From NCBI RefSeq assembly GCF_027744825.2, contig NC_071348.1, forward strand, positions 16,959,563 through 17,023,562: a stretch of 64,000 nucleotides of DNA, written 5' to 3'. Shown piece by piece: positions 10,580 through 21,468 of this stretch. Position numbers and translations under genes: made by a program. The DNA comes from Synchiropus splendidus (lineage: Eukaryota; Chordata; Actinopteri; Syngnathiformes; Callionymidae). Under the pieces are notes generated by a model. That model saw only the letters and a program-made list of their open reading frames with translations, had not been told where the DNA came from and made no database searches. Position 1 is the stretch's first letter. Every line of letters begins with the position of its first letter.

Positions 10580-11288
10580 ATGAGGACCGAAGGGAAGAGA
10601 GGTATTGGCACTATCTTCCTCGGAGCTGCTACAGGCGGCACTGGGTACGGAATGAACAACTCCTCGACGAGCCCTCTATTTCCTGTGGTAGAACACGTAA
10701 CTGGTGATGGTCATGAGTACGATGGTTCTAACAACAACACGACAGATGGAGCCTGTCCTTCAGCGACCATCAAAGACGACACAGACGACTTTGATGCAAC
10801 TGAAATGGAAGATGTGGATGATGAGGAGGAACCTGTAGGGAGAGCACCAACCTCCTACCCCAAGAACGAAACTGTCGGCGTGCATCCGCCTGCTTCATCT
10901 TCAGCTTCTCAAGACCAAGAACCAGCAGCTAATGATGACACGGATGGATGGATAAGCGGTTTCTTCTTGAAAGCTTTAAAGACAGTTGTATTTCATCTAC
11001 CAGGTAAAACCATGCGCAGGTATTGGAGGGAGATCTGCTACGGTTGCCAAGTAGACCATACAACACTACTTGACCCTGAATGATGTACAACCGGAGAAAA
11101 TGAGAACCAAGGCTACGGCTGAGACAGTCTTGCTCGAAATGAGGTCTCCAAAATCAAGTGTCTGGAATGAATACATCAAACATGAGCATGAGGATCCTCT
11201 AATTGAACGTCTGGATTCAGCAAGTAGAATCTGGAATAGAACGCCGGTCCTGGTCGATGTCACAAACACGAGATTCCCTCGTATGTGA
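10580..11288 (+). pseudogene. Polinton accessory protein with CYGC motif, broken
   Basis: The first frame (10580-11083) has a glycine-rich start, a long acidic middle (DDTDDFDATEMEDVDDEEE) and ends in MRRYWREICYGCQVDH. The RYW.EICYGC.V.H peptide is one I associate with a small protein of fish Polintons. A second frame (to 11288) carries LNDVQPEKMRTKATAET as the likely C-terminus. Between them a stretch has been deleted and the frame shifted near 11060-11090. Function is unknown; the cysteines could bind metal. Confidence 0.5.
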
Positions 11289-11418
11289 TACTTTTTTTAT
11301 TTTTTTTTACTCTTTTACTCTCTTTGTATAACATTACGTTTGAATCCTTACATAACCTGTGGAATAAAAAACATTAAGAAGTATATTTGGATCTCAGCTC
11401 ATTCATTTCTCGTTTAAC
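11289..11418. other. AT-rich spacer before integrase
   Basis: T-rich intergenic stretch, probably holding the promoter of the integrase gene. No defined element is seen. Confidence 0.3.
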
Positions 11419-12479
11419 ATGACGGTGAAACACATCATTAAAAGAGTTTATTACAATCCTCTTCACCCCGGGACCTCTGGAGGTGTGAGTCGCCTTCGTC
11501 CAGGGGTGCAGGATGAGACTGGAAAACCAGTCAGTTCTAAATCTATTGAAGATTTTTCATCAAAACAGGATGCTTACACCGTGCGTAAACCAGCCGAGAA
11601 GCAGAGTATTTGTTCACAGGCCTCTTCAACAATTCCAGGCCGACCGATGGGACATGCAGGCATTGGCTAGATATAACGACGATCAAAATTACTTATTGAC
11701 CGTTATAGATGTATTTTCAAAGAAGGCCTATTTACGCACTTTAAAAAGAAAAACTGCGATTGAGACAATGAAGGCGTTTGAATCAGTGCTGGATGAGAGC
11801 GGGACGCCTGCAAAGCTACAGACGGATGATGGGAAAGCATTTTTTAGCAAGAGTTTCCGGGCTTTGATGGAAAGGAAGAGAATTATTCATTTTTCAACAG
11901 CGAGTGACTTTAAGGCCTCTGTGGTTGAGAGATTTAACTGCACTCTTAAAAATCGGATGTGGAGATATTTTACAGCTAAAAAGATTACATTACATCGAGG
12001 TTTGACAGGATCTAGTAAAGAGTTATAATCACAGCTATCACAGTAGTATAAAAATGACACCGATGGAAGTAACTAAAGAAAATAGTCTGCAAGTGTTTGA
12101 CAATCTTTACATTAGACCGTCGAAAGGTCGGCAGAAGCCAAAATTTAAGGAGGGCGATCATGTTAGGATATCAAAACTATGAGGTGTATTTCACAAAAAG
12201 TATGAGCAGAGTTTTACAGAAGAGATATTCACGATAACTGAATGTATCCACCGCAACCCGCCTGTACATAAATTGAAAGATTTCGACGGTGAACCCATCC
12301 AGCGGTCATTTTATGATCAAGAATTACAAAGAGTGCAACTGGTTAAGGAAGTATTTCACGCTGAAAAGATTCTCAAGGAACGCGTCGTTAAAGGAGAAAG
12401 ACAGGTCTTTGTCCAGTGGAAGAACTGGCCTGAAAAATTCAAAAGGTGGGTAAAAGCTTCAGGTATAAAAAATATATAA
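11419..12479 (+). pseudogene. Polinton integrase with chromodomain, frameshifted
   Basis: A retroviral-type DDE integrase that would insert the element into host DNA. The start is at 11419 (MTVKHIIKRVYYNPLHPGT). The core is read in the frame 11513-12028. The catalytic acids are visible as FQADRWD, LQTDDGKAFF and VVERFN, with 33 residues between the last two, so the triad is intact at sequence level. After a break near 12028 the SH3-like region (FKEGDHVRISKL) and a C-terminal chromodomain follow (12340-12479, HAEKILKERVVKGERQVFVQ). I count frame changes near 11600 and 12000-12030 and a stop near 12180. The neighbours downstream are capsid genes on the same strand. Confidence 0.85.
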
Positions 12480-12513
12480 GACGATCCTCCTTTACAACAG
12501 GCATCATATCATC

Positions 12514-13376
12514 ATGTACGGCTCAAAGAACGCACGCTTCTATGTGACTTTACCATCAAAGGCCAGTGCAAAAGTTTTTAAAGACAACTCGATTGGTACT
12601 TTCCGCGTTGATTTAGCACAACATATCGATTTAAACGGAAAATGGGAGGTTGCTTTGACGGAGATTACATACCCTCACACATGGAATAATATTCCGGAGG
12701 ATGCGGCATCATTTTACTGGAAACCGAACCCTAGAGGACCTGATTCCAACACAAACACGACTCCCCCGAGGGGATCAGAATCAGATGCTAACAGGTTGCG
12801 GCGCTATAAAGATGAATTTCACAGAGCCATGAGATGCCAGCGCCTCAGCTCAGAGGACAAAAGACGAATCGCGAGTGGTTGATTGACATTTCAAAATGGC
12901 GGGAAGAGATATTTCCAAACTGAAGTTCAAGGGTGGATATTAAAACTCTATTAATCAGATTTCAACCGAGTTGGAGCAAACCTTTAAAAAAAACAATGAC
13001 AATATACGCTTCCTGTTTGACGGTGCACGGCAAAAAATTGATCTTCAAGGAGACGGTCAGAACCTAATGCTTTTTAAGTGAGTTCAGAGCGCCCCATCCT
13101 GATTTAAAAGCGGGGTTTTACCATCGCTACTGTTACAGCGACGCTGTAAGACCGCAGCTTGTAGGGGATGCGTATGCACCGCTCTTAAGAATGGTGGAAA
13201 TCAAGGGTAGTTACTCAGATATAATCACACAGCATTTTAACCCTGCTTACTATTTACCGGTTGCCAAGAGCCATATTGAAAATATTCAGTTACAAATTAA
13301 ATCAGATCTTAACAAACCAGTCAATTTTACCTTTGGAAAGGTGGTGGTGACTCTACACTTTAGACCTGTTACTTGA
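12514..13376 (+). pseudogene. Polinton minor capsid (penton-like) protein, broken
   Basis: The N-terminal frame (12514-12882) begins MYGSKNARFYVTLPS and contains the motif GKWEVALTEITYPHTWNN, characteristic of the Polinton minor capsid, a single jelly-roll protein expected to sit at the fivefold vertices. Further pieces follow in other frames (NNDNIRFLFDGARQK near 13000), ending in the frame 13191-13376 with NPAYYLPVAKSHIENIQLQI and VTLHFRPV. At least three frameshifts separate them. It starts 34 bp after the integrase gene. Total span fits a protein of about 290 residues. Confidence 0.75.
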
Positions 13377-13478
13377 GAGGATATTATATAACCCTTTAAT
13401 CGTCGTCTGAAAATCCATTCATCATCACAACACCAGAGAGATAACCAGCCTTTGCAGACCAAGTCATAAACAAACACA

Positions 13479-13911
13479 ATGGTCCACACAGGCTTAAGAG
13501 ACGACCCGCACAGATTTGTACAATATTATGAAAAACAGGTGGGCGGAGATCTACCCGGTTTCTACGGTGACCCGGTTATGTACGGACGAGGCATCCGTTC
13601 CCTCTTCTCAAAAATGTTTTGGTTTGTATCATGGATCATCAGGAATTGTCAAAGCGAAACCCCATCTCAAATAAGACGTGGGTAACATAGCCTTGGATAT
13701 GTTCACCCATACCGTGAGAGGAATGAGCGATCAACAGAGACAGGAAGGGTCAGGCGGTATAGCCGTCTTATCACGAAGGACAAAGAGACGCCCCCCAGGA
13801 CGACGTGTAAGACAGAGCTCAAATAAACGTCCAAACAAAAAAAGAAAGAAGTCAGTTGACAGAAGCAAATGGGCCAAGAGGAAGTCCAGAGGGAGCTCTG
13901 ATATATTTTAA
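13479..13911 (+). pseudogene. Polinton basic virion (core-type) protein, frameshifted
   Basis: Two overlapping frames, 13479-13685 and 13678-13911, together look like one small Polinton protein. The first has PHRFVQYYEKQVGGDLPGFY followed by MYGRGI. The second ends in a very basic tail (RRTKRRPPGRRVRQ, KRPNKKRKK). The GLPGF...MYGRG pattern and the arginine/lysine-rich end are typical of a DNA-associated core-like or membrane-active virion protein between the minor and major capsid genes. The exact role is inferred from position. One frameshift at about 13680 breaks it. Confidence 0.6.
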
Positions 13912-13931
13912 AAAACCTTATATACAGTAAC

Positions 13932-14592
13932 ATGGCACTCCTACACCAGAAATCTGCTGAATGCACATTGGCAGAACTGGATTTATTCACGCCGCCAATT
14001 ACGCAGCTTTCCAATTTACACTGAAATTGCTCCAGTAGCCGCTATCAGCGAAGGAGGACCGATTGAGTTTTTTTATAGCAGGAGACGGTGAAAAGTATCT
14101 AGACCTAAACGACACCCTTCTACACGTGCGTGCAAGAATTACTAACACTGATAGCACACCGCTGGCTAACGACGCAACAGTCGGTCTCATGAATTATCCT
14201 CTCAACACCATCTTTGACCAGTGTGATGTGGTCCTGGGGGATCGGAGGATTTCGCAGTCCAGTTCCACTCACCGTACAGAGCTATGATCAAAACACTTCT
14301 CAACTTTTCAGGCGACACTCTTAAAACACAGTTTAGCGCCGGTCTTTTTTACCAAGACACACCTGTGTTGGTTGACTGTAAACGGTCCCAACGCAGGCCT
14401 GAATAAACGGGCAGAGTTCACGAGCAGATCCAGAGAAGAACATCTTCTCGGTCCTCTCCACGGCGACATATTTTTCTGTGAGACACTGTTATTAAACTCA
14501 CTAGGGCGAATGATGCCTTCTGCCTGACCGGACCCCGCGACTCCACCTTTCGTCTGAAAATCCTTGGCGCCTCTCTGTTTGTGAAGAAAGTC
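13932..14592 (+). pseudogene. Polinton major capsid protein, N-terminal part
   Basis: A double jelly-roll major capsid protein forms the hexon-like shell in Polintons. The start at 13932 gives MALLHQKSAECTLAELDLF; frameshifts follow near 14030 and 14290-14340. Recognisable pieces are FFIAGDGEKYLDLNDTLLHV (14066-14125), LNTIFDQCDVVLGDR, NAGLNKRAEFTSRSREEHLL and TGPRDSTFRLKILGASLFV. The gene is cut at 14592 by an LTR insertion that duplicated AAGTC. The rest resumes at 22405 in the matching frame. Confidence 0.85.
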
Positions 14593-14859
14593 TGTCACAA
14601 CCTCTTCCGCTGACGTCACCGCCCAACCCACCTAGTCACATCCATACCTGCCTCCAATCTCCTGAAGGTATAAAGACCCGACCAACCTGCCAGTCCTAGC
14701 CTGTTCGTCAACCCTTCATGGTTTGTCTTCAAGCGAGATATTCCGCTATTTGCCACTGCCTGGATATTGCATTATCTGAGTTATTTCAGTCGGTCTTTTC
14801 TGCCTTAGAACTTCAGCCTGCCTGCACCTCTACTCCACAACCTTCACCTCCTTCATTGC
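14593..14859 (+). repeat. Solo LTR 1, left part (split by BEL/Pao)
   Basis: An LTR-like block begins TGTCACAACC at 14593 and, after removal of the BEL/Pao element, ends CGTTACA at 22399. It is flanked by the 5-bp duplication AAGTC at 14588-14592 and 22400-22404. A TATA-like TATAAA lies at 14669-14674. Total length without the nested element is about 420 bp. No internal coding region remains, so it is a solo LTR, probably of a gypsy- or ERV-type element. Confidence 0.85.
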
Positions 14860-15232
14860 TGTAAATGTGAATGTTTTGGGTGCTTTGTTAATTGGTTGTG
14901 CATTGTTGTTGTTGTATTTTATTTTGAAAGTCTTTACCGGAAGGTACGTTTTTTATTGATGTTGCTTGAAAAAGACGAAAGAGAGTTTGTTTCCAGTCAT
15001 CCATTTTTTGTTGAGGTATTTTTACTTTGCTGTTGCTGTTCACGATCCAAGTCTGCCGTTGATGCAAAGGAGACCAAAGTGGTTCGTTTGTCTATATTTG
15101 CGTTATATTTCCGTGACAATTGAAGTTGTTCTTTGACCTAGCGAATGCTAATGACTGTGTCTGTTCAGTTCTACGGTGGCAATAAACATCAGTGAAGACG
15201 CTGACGACTCTCTTCATTCCATCGACGGCATA
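14860..15232 (+). repeat. BEL/Pao 5' LTR
   Basis: Begins TGTAAATGTGAATG and ends GACGGCATA. It holds an AATAAA signal at 15181-15186. It matches 21869-22241 with two substitutions. The 75-residue open frame inside is noncoding LTR. Confidence 0.95.
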
Positions 15233-15711
15233 GTAGAACACTCCGGTGCTTAAGTAGACGACTGCGGTGCAGAAGCAAATGACTCCGGTGCAGAAGTACT
15301 ACACTCGTGCAGAAAAGGAAACACGAGTTGACGACGCTAGCAAGCAAGCGAAGTGCAACATCGGGACCGAATCCTGAAGCCAAGGTGATCTCTGGGCAAG
15401 GCCACACAAGCAAACACATCGAGAGGGTTGTGCTGAAGGTATCAAAGCAATCCCTGACCACGGAGGTCTGTTTTTCTGTAATACGTGGACGAAGCAGTGT
15501 CCAGTCAGTGATCATCCGGCAAAGTAAAGTTGAACTAGACAATTAGTATTTAAGTTCTACAGCACTCAGTCTGATTTGATGTTAATTGTTTCATTGTATC
15601 TTTTGTTTGTGGTGACTACATTTGGGTGTAACTATAGATCTATTTTATGTGTTATTACAGAATAGGGAAAGGAACGTTTAGTTCAAATACCATCCCACTG
15701 ACAAATTTAAC
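15233..15711 (+). other. BEL/Pao untranslated leader
   Basis: No gene is seen. Next to the LTR a degenerate motif GACTCCGGTGCAGAAG recurs about three times (15236-15310). A canonical TGG-starting primer binding site is not evident directly after the LTR. Confidence 0.6.
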
Positions 15712-16551
15712 ATGTCACACACTCAGGAAGGTGCGTCTGCGCTAAGTGAAGAGGTTACCTCACTGTCACATCAAGCTAGATCAGGTGAGGAAGATGTGCA
15801 ATCCCAGGTGAATGTGAACAACACGCAGTTACCTCCTAACATAAGAAGAAGCACACGCACACGGAAACCTACTGAGAAAGGGCAAGCCTTGATGGATGGA
15901 AAGCTGAGATATTTATATCAGGACTTTCTGAAGATCTACAGTAGATGGAAATATCACCTTAATGGACTGAAAAGAGCTATGAAGAACAAGGATGCGACCG
16001 ATTTAGTCGATGAAGTTATGACAGTAATCAACAGTATCCAAGTAGACATAGACAACATTTACCTGGAAATCAGAGCTATCTCAAGTCCTGAACCTGACAT
16101 TAGGAGGATGAATGACACGTGCCATGCATTCACAAAGATTGCTAATATAAAGGTGCAACAACTCTGCAGTGGTGAGAGTGTAGAAGATATCCCTTGGCCT
16201 GACTCCAAGTCAGTGTTTGAAAGCTCTGTCTCCAGCGTCTCAACAAATCAAACAAGCAACTCTAGGGCATCATCTGTATTGTCTAGACACGCTTCTGTTC
16301 TGTCATTAAGTGCTAAACAAGCAGCAGCTGAAGTTGCAGCAACACAAGAGGTGATAAAGATAATGGATGCTCAACATCAGCAAGAAGAAGAAATTAAAAA
16401 ACTTGAAAAGGAGGATATCATCTTACAGGCTGAGAGAGAAGCTGAGGAGAAGGAGCTTGAAGCAAAGAATGCTAAAAAGAGAGCTCAGTTCATTGCAGAA
16501 AGTGCAGATCGAAAAATGAAGTTGGATGGGAAAAGGAAAGAGTTAGGATGA
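15712..16551 (+). pseudogene. BEL/Pao Gag N-terminal region, ends at in-frame TGA
   Basis: The first ATG after the leader opens a 279-residue frame. It begins MSHTQEGASALSEE, has a basic patch (RRSTRTRKPTEK) and a long charged coiled coil near 16345-16510 (QQEEEIKKLEKED, AEREAEEKELEAKNAKKR). This coiled coil precedes the DUF1759-type Gag domain in many BEL/Pao elements. The frame stops at TGA (16549-16551). The next large frame is in the same phase with no other stop between, so Gag and Pol were once one reading frame. The TGA could be a CGA-to-TGA change, a suppressed codon, or simple inactivation. Confidence 0.8.
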
Positions 16552-19500
16552 CTGGAAGAACTCAAAAGACACAATGCAGCACAAGCAAGGCTACAAGTGT
16601 ATTCAGATTCTTTACGTCCGTCACTTAAACTGGACCCTTCATGTGAACCCTTCTTTCCCTCACAACAAGATGCACACGTAGAAGCTACTCCTGTCCAACT
16701 TGCTCAGCCGATTCAAGCTCACACTCAAGCAAATGTTCCTACTCACACTCAAGAGACTGCTAATGACCTGGTGAGAGCACTTGCTGAAGCAATCACAGCT
16801 AACAGAGTCCCTATCGCAGAGCCTGAAATCTTCAAAGGAGATCCTTTAATGTACAATGATTGGAAACTTTCCTTCAGTACTCTAATTGATCGAAAAAACT
16901 TGCCCGCTCAAGAAAGGCTCTTCTTTTTACGAAAGTATGTGGGAGGCTCAGCAAAGAGGGCTATCGAAGGACATTTCCTGGTGGGAACGGAGGCAGCGTA
17001 TCGGGCTGCTTGGGATACACTTGAAGACAGATTTGGTCATCCGTTTGTAGTTGCCAAGTCGTATCGTGACAAGATACATTCATGGCACAAAATCAACCCC
17101 AGAGATAGTGAAGATCTCCGTGAGTTTGCTGATTTTCTGAGCAGTGTTGAATCAGCCATGCCATATCTTCAAGGACTACAAACGCTTGACGATTGTGTGG
17201 AGAATCAAAGGATTGCAGCCAAGCTTCCAGAGTGGTTAACTGCCCGATGGAATAGAGAAGTCACTATGTTCTTGGATGAGCACAAGATGTTCCCTGACTT
17301 CAAATATTTTGTGAGATTTCTAAACATGGAGGCTCGCATTGCATGCAATCCGATTACTTCATTTCAGGCTATGAAGTCAAAGGACTTTGAAAAACCAAGA
17401 GTGTCAGACAAAGAGACATCCAAGTCTAACAGACATGCCAGTTTCAGTGTTAAAACATTTACTACAAGTACACGTGAGAAAACGAGTCTCATGTGTGTCT
17501 TTTGCGATAAAAAAGGTCATACCATACAATACTGCCGCAAGATGATGAAAACCCCCATTGAAGCAAGAGTTAAGTTTGTACAACAGGCCAGACTGTGTTT
17601 TGGTTGCCTCAAGGTTGGTCACAACTCCAAGGCATGTCCATCCAGAAGTGAGTGCAACTTGTGTGGAAAACAACATCCAATTTGCTTACACCAAGATCGT
17701 GTAAAGAAAGAAGAAAGAGAAGGAAGCCAACAAGAAAGGTTTGAAGCTAACATGAGAAATACAGATCAAGAGTCTGAATCTCATGAAACACATGTTGCTA
17801 CCTCAAACAGAGTCATTCAAGGCAAGAGTTGTACTCATACATCATCTATTGTTCCAGTTTATGTCTCTACCACACAGGAACCGAACAAAGAAGTTTTAAT
17901 GTATGCGCTGCTTGACAGTCAGAGTGATACAACGTTCATCTTGAAGGATGTAGCTGAAGTACTGCATGCAGAAAGTGACCCGGTCAAGCTCAAGGTATCA
18001 ACAATAACCTCCAGAAGTAAAGTGGTGAGTAGCCAGAGGGTGCAAGGACTGCAAGTTAGAGGAATTAAGTCGAACATTAAAATCAAGCTCCCAACAACTT
18101 ACACAAGAGAATATATACCTGCGAATAGGTCTCATATACCTACAAGTACTACAGCAAGATCCTGGCCGCACTTGCAACATCTAGAAGGTGAAATGTCTCC
18201 AGAGCTTGACTGCGAAGTAGGATTGCTTATAGGTTATAACTGTCCCCAAGCCTTGCAACCAAGAGACGTCATCACTGGCACTGAAGACCAGCCATATGCA
18301 CAAAAATCCTTGTTAGGTTGGAGCATCATTGGCTACAGCAACGCAAACGTTGATCAAGATCAGGAAGATGAAATTGGTGTCAGTCACCGCATCATTATAA
18401 AGCAAGTTTTGCCAGTGACCACAGCTACCTCTGAGCTTAAGTCGGAGGTACACTTTGTTTGTAGAACTCAAGTAAAGGAAATCATCTCTCCCACAGACAT
18501 ACTCAAAGCTTTTGAGTCTGACTTCACTGAAAAATACAACGAAGAAATTTCAATCTCACAGGAAGATCTTAACTTTCTAACAATAATGAACGACAGCATA
18601 AAGCAAATGCCAAACGGACATTATGAAATGCCACTTCCTTTCAAGGAAAAAAGACCAAATTTGCCAAATAACAAAGTGTGTGCCGAACATCGACTGAGAT
18701 GCCTGGAGAGGCGTCTGAAGAAAAATGATCAGTACCACAAGGACTATGTAGCATTTATGGAGGACATGATATCAAGAGGTGATGCAGAACGGGTCCCAGA
18801 GACAGAACTTGACAATGAGAATGTATGGTATATCCCACACCATGGGGTTTATCATCCTCAAAAACCAGGAAAGATTCGTGTGGTGTTCGACTGCTCAGCC
18901 AGATTCCAGAATACTTCACTCAATGAACATCTGCTCACTGGACCAGACCTTACAAATACCCTTGTGGGTGTCTTGTGCCGCTTTCGGAAGGGGAGGATTG
19001 GCTTCATGTGTGATGTAGAAAGAATGTTTCACCAGTTTAATGTGACAAAGAAGGATCAAGACTACCTCAGATTTCTGTGGTGGGAAAAGGGCAGGATGGA
19101 GAGTTCACCTTGTGTATTTCGGATGAAAGTTCACCTGTTTGGTGCCGCATCCTCACCTGGATGCGCAAACTTTGGGCTTAAGCATATTGCTACAAAAGGA
19201 TCAGACAAGTTCAGTCAAGCTACAGTGACATTCATACACCGCAACTTTTATGTTGATGATGGCTTAACAAGTGTGGATAGTGAAGTAGAAGCCATTCAGC
19301 TCATTCAAGAGTCAGTTGATCTCTGCAAAGGTGGTGGACTCCATCTACACAAATTTATAAGCAACAGCAATGTTGTGCTTGACTCAATTCCGAAGAATGA
19401 GTGTGTACAAGGTGTAACTGATCTGAACATGGCATTGGGAGAAGAGAAAATTGAACGAGCGCTTGGTGTTCAATGGTGCATCCGTTCAGATAAGTTCCAG

Positions 19501-21468
19501 TTCAGAGTGGTAGTGAAAGATCATGCATTCACCAGAAGAGGTGTACTATCAACAGTGGCTTCAATTTTTGATCCACTTGGGTTTGTTGCACCCTTCATTT
19601 TGAAAGGCAAACAGATTTTACAAAGAATGTGTCAAGACAAGGCTGGCTGGGATGAGCCACTTCCAGACAACCTGAGGCAATGTTGGGAAGAATGGCTACA
19701 AGATCTCCACAATCTGTCCGCACTGGAAATACCCCGAGCCTACATTCCTCTAACTGCCAGTGAAGTTGAACAATATGAGATTCATCATCATTTTTCTGAT
19801 GCCAGTGTCTCTGGTTATGGAGTGTGTTCCTATCTTAGAGCTATTGCAAAATCAGGAGAAGCATATTGCTCTCTAGTTATGGGGAAGGCGAGAGTTGCGC
19901 CAACAAAGATAACAACTATTCCCAGACTAGAGCTCTCAGCTGCTGTGGTGGCTGCAAGAACAGGTGATCTGCTGAAAAGAGAAATGGAAATGAAAGATCT
20001 GAAGGAGTATTTTTGGACTGACTCAAAGATTGTTCTAGGTTACATTAGCAACGATGAAAAGCGGTTTCATGTGTTTGTAGCCAACCGAATCCAGCAGATT
20101 AAATCAAGCTCAGAGCCGAGTCAGTGGCATTATGTTCCATCAGAAAAGAATCCGGCTGATCATGCCTCTCGTGGTCTCACCATAACAGAGCTTGTTAAAT
20201 CCAACTGGCTAACAGGGCCTGACTTCCTGTGGCAGAAGGAACTCCCTGAGGAAGAAGTTATGGTGGGAGAGCCTTTTGAGGAATATCCAGAAGTCAAAAC
20301 CACACATGTTTGCGCTACGCAGGAGAGATCTCTGTCAGACCGTCTTCCAAGGTTTTCTGATTGGAGTAGAGTTGTAAGAGCCATTGCAAGATTGAAGCGC
20401 TTTGCAAAGAAGGTGAAAGGTCTTGAACATAGATCCAACAGATCTACAACTATTGAAGAAAGACTGGAGGCTGAAGAGTTCATAATCCAAGTCGTTCAGA
20501 AGGAAACATTCAGTCAAGAAATCCGCTGTTTAAATCAAAGGTTACAGATTCAAAGGATCAAGTCAAATGAGCTGCAAAGGCTAAACCCATTTGTGGACAG
20601 TCATGGCACCATGAGGGTAGGAGGTAGATTGACGCAAGCATCAATCCATCCCTATGTCAAACACCCTGCTATTCTGCCAAAAGGACATCACATATCTCGA
20701 CTGCTAATAAAGCATTACCATGAGAAGGTCAAACATCAAGGTCGTGGGATGACTATCAATGAAATACGTTCCAATGGTATTTGGATTTTGGGATGTAGCA
20801 GTGAGGTTTCTTCCTTCATCTTCAAGTGTGTTAAGTGCAGGAAACTCAGAAGATCCTACCAGGAACAAAAAATGGCTGATCTTCCACTAGAAAGAATGGA
20901 AGCTACTCCTCCATTTACATATAGTGGTATGGATTGTTTTGGGCCTTTTTATGTGAAGGACGGAAGAAAGGAAGTCAAACGATATGGGCTTCTGTTCACC
21001 TGCATGTGCTCACGTGCAATCCACATTGAGCTATTGGATGACCTTTCCACAGATGCCTTTCTCAACGCATTGCGCTGTTTTATCGCAATTAGAGGCAAAG
21101 TAAGTCAACTTCACAGTGACCAAGGCACAAACTTTGTGGGTGCACGTAACGAGTTCCATGAACTGATGAAAAGAATGGATCAAGATTGCATGAAGGAATT
21201 CAGGTGCACATTCGTCATGAACCCTCCAGCTTCAAGTCACATGGGTGGTGTCTGGGAAAGGCAGATACGCACGATCAGAGCAGTACTCACATCCATTTTG
21301 GATCAGTCTGCTGGAAGATTGGACAGCTCATCACTTAGAACCTACTTCTATGAAGTCATGGCAATAGTGAATAGTCGACCGTTGACGACAGAAAATCTCA
21401 ATGATCCAGTGGGACCAGAGCCTCTACCTTCGGAAGAGACGGAAAAGGGTTCAATTCTTGTCAAATGA
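16552..21468 (+). CDS. BEL/Pao Gag-Pol polyprotein
   Basis: A reading frame of over 1600 codons. In order: DUF1759-like Gag domain (about 16820-17345, EIFKGDPLMYNDW); three zinc knuckles (CVFCDKKGHTIQYC near 17495, CFGCLKVGHNSKAC near 17593, CNLCGKQHPIC near 17654); aspartic protease with LLDSQSDTTFI (about 17908), where the usual DSG reads DSQ; reverse transcriptase with catalytic YVDD at 19249-19260; RNase H with HFSDASVSGYG (about 19790); integrase zinc-binding region (HYHEKVKHQG, CVKCRK); and the DDE core (MDCFGPF, HSDQGTNF, GGVWERQIR, about 20929-21270). The element copies itself through virus-like particles. Its N-terminus is set by the upstream TGA, so no natural start codon is implied. 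Confidence 0.95.
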   Translation: MEELKRHNAAQARLQVYSDSLRPSLKLDPSCEPFFPSQQDAHVEATPVQLAQPIQAHTQANVPTHTQETANDLVRALAEAITANRVPIAEPEIFKGDPLMYNDWKLSFSTLIDRKNLPAQERLFFLRKYVGGSAKRAIEGHFLVGTEAAYRAAWDTLEDRFGHPFVVAKSYRDKIHSWHKINPRDSEDLREFADFLSSVESAMPYLQGLQTLDDCVENQRIAAKLPEWLTARWNREVTMFLDEHKMFPDFKYFVRFLNMEARIACNPITSFQAMKSKDFEKPRVSDKETSKSNRHASFSVKTFTTSTREKTSLMCVFCDKKGHTIQYCRKMMKTPIEARVKFVQQARLCFGCLKVGHNSKACPSRSECNLCGKQHPICLHQDRVKKEEREGSQQERFEANMRNTDQESESHETHVATSNRVIQGKSCTHTSSIVPVYVSTTQEPNKEVLMYALLDSQSDTTFILKDVAEVLHAESDPVKLKVSTITSRSKVVSSQRVQGLQVRGIKSNIKIKLPTTYTREYIPANRSHIPTSTTARSWPHLQHLEGEMSPELDCEVGLLIGYNCPQALQPRDVITGTEDQPYAQKSLLGWSIIGYSNANVDQDQEDEIGVSHRIIIKQVLPVTTATSELKSEVHFVCRTQVKEIISPTDILKAFESDFTEKYNEEISISQEDLNFLTIMNDSIKQMPNGHYEMPLPFKEKRPNLPNNKVCAEHRLRCLERRLKKNDQYHKDYVAFMEDMISRGDAERVPETELDNENVWYIPHHGVYHPQKPGKIRVVFDCSARFQNTSLNEHLLTGPDLTNTLVGVLCRFRKGRIGFMCDVERMFHQFNVTKKDQDYLRFLWWEKGRMESSPCVFRMKVHLFGAASSPGCANFGLKHIATKGSDKFSQATVTFIHRNFYVDDGLTSVDSEVEAIQLIQESVDLCKGGGLHLHKFISNSNVVLDSIPKNECVQGVTDLNMALGEEKIERALGVQWCIRSDKFQFRVVVKDHAFTRRGVLSTVASIFDPLGFVAPFILKGKQILQRMCQDKAGWDEPLPDNLRQCWEEWLQDLHNLSALEIPRAYIPLTASEVEQYEIHHHFSDASVSGYGVCSYLRAIAKSGEAYCSLVMGKARVAPTKITTIPRLELSAAVVAARTGDLLKREMEMKDLKEYFWTDSKIVLGYISNDEKRFHVFVANRIQQIKSSSEPSQWHYVPSEKNPADHASRGLTITELVKSNWLTGPDFLWQKELPEEEVMVGEPFEEYPEVKTTHVCATQERSLSDRLPRFSDWSRVVRAIARLKRFAKKVKGLEHRSNRSTTIEERLEAEEFIIQVVQKETFSQEIRCLNQRLQIQRIKSNELQRLNPFVDSHGTMRVGGRLTQASIHPYVKHPAILPKGHHISRLLIKHYHEKVKHQGRGMTINEIRSNGIWILGCSSEVSSFIFKCVKCRKLRRSYQEQKMADLPLERMEATPPFTYSGMDCFGPFYVKDGRKEVKRYGLLFTCMCSRAIHIELLDDLSTDAFLNALRCFIAIRGKVSQLHSDQGTNFVGARNEFHELMKRMDQDCMKEFRCTFVMNPPASSHMGGVWERQIRTIRAVLTSILDQSAGRLDSSSLRTYFYEVMAIVNSRPLTTENLNDPVGPEPLPSEETEKGSILVK

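Noticed and set aside
14896..15123. 75-residue frame, identical at 21905-22132
   Set aside because: It lies within the BEL/Pao LTRs. Identity reflects recent LTR duplication, not coding constraint.
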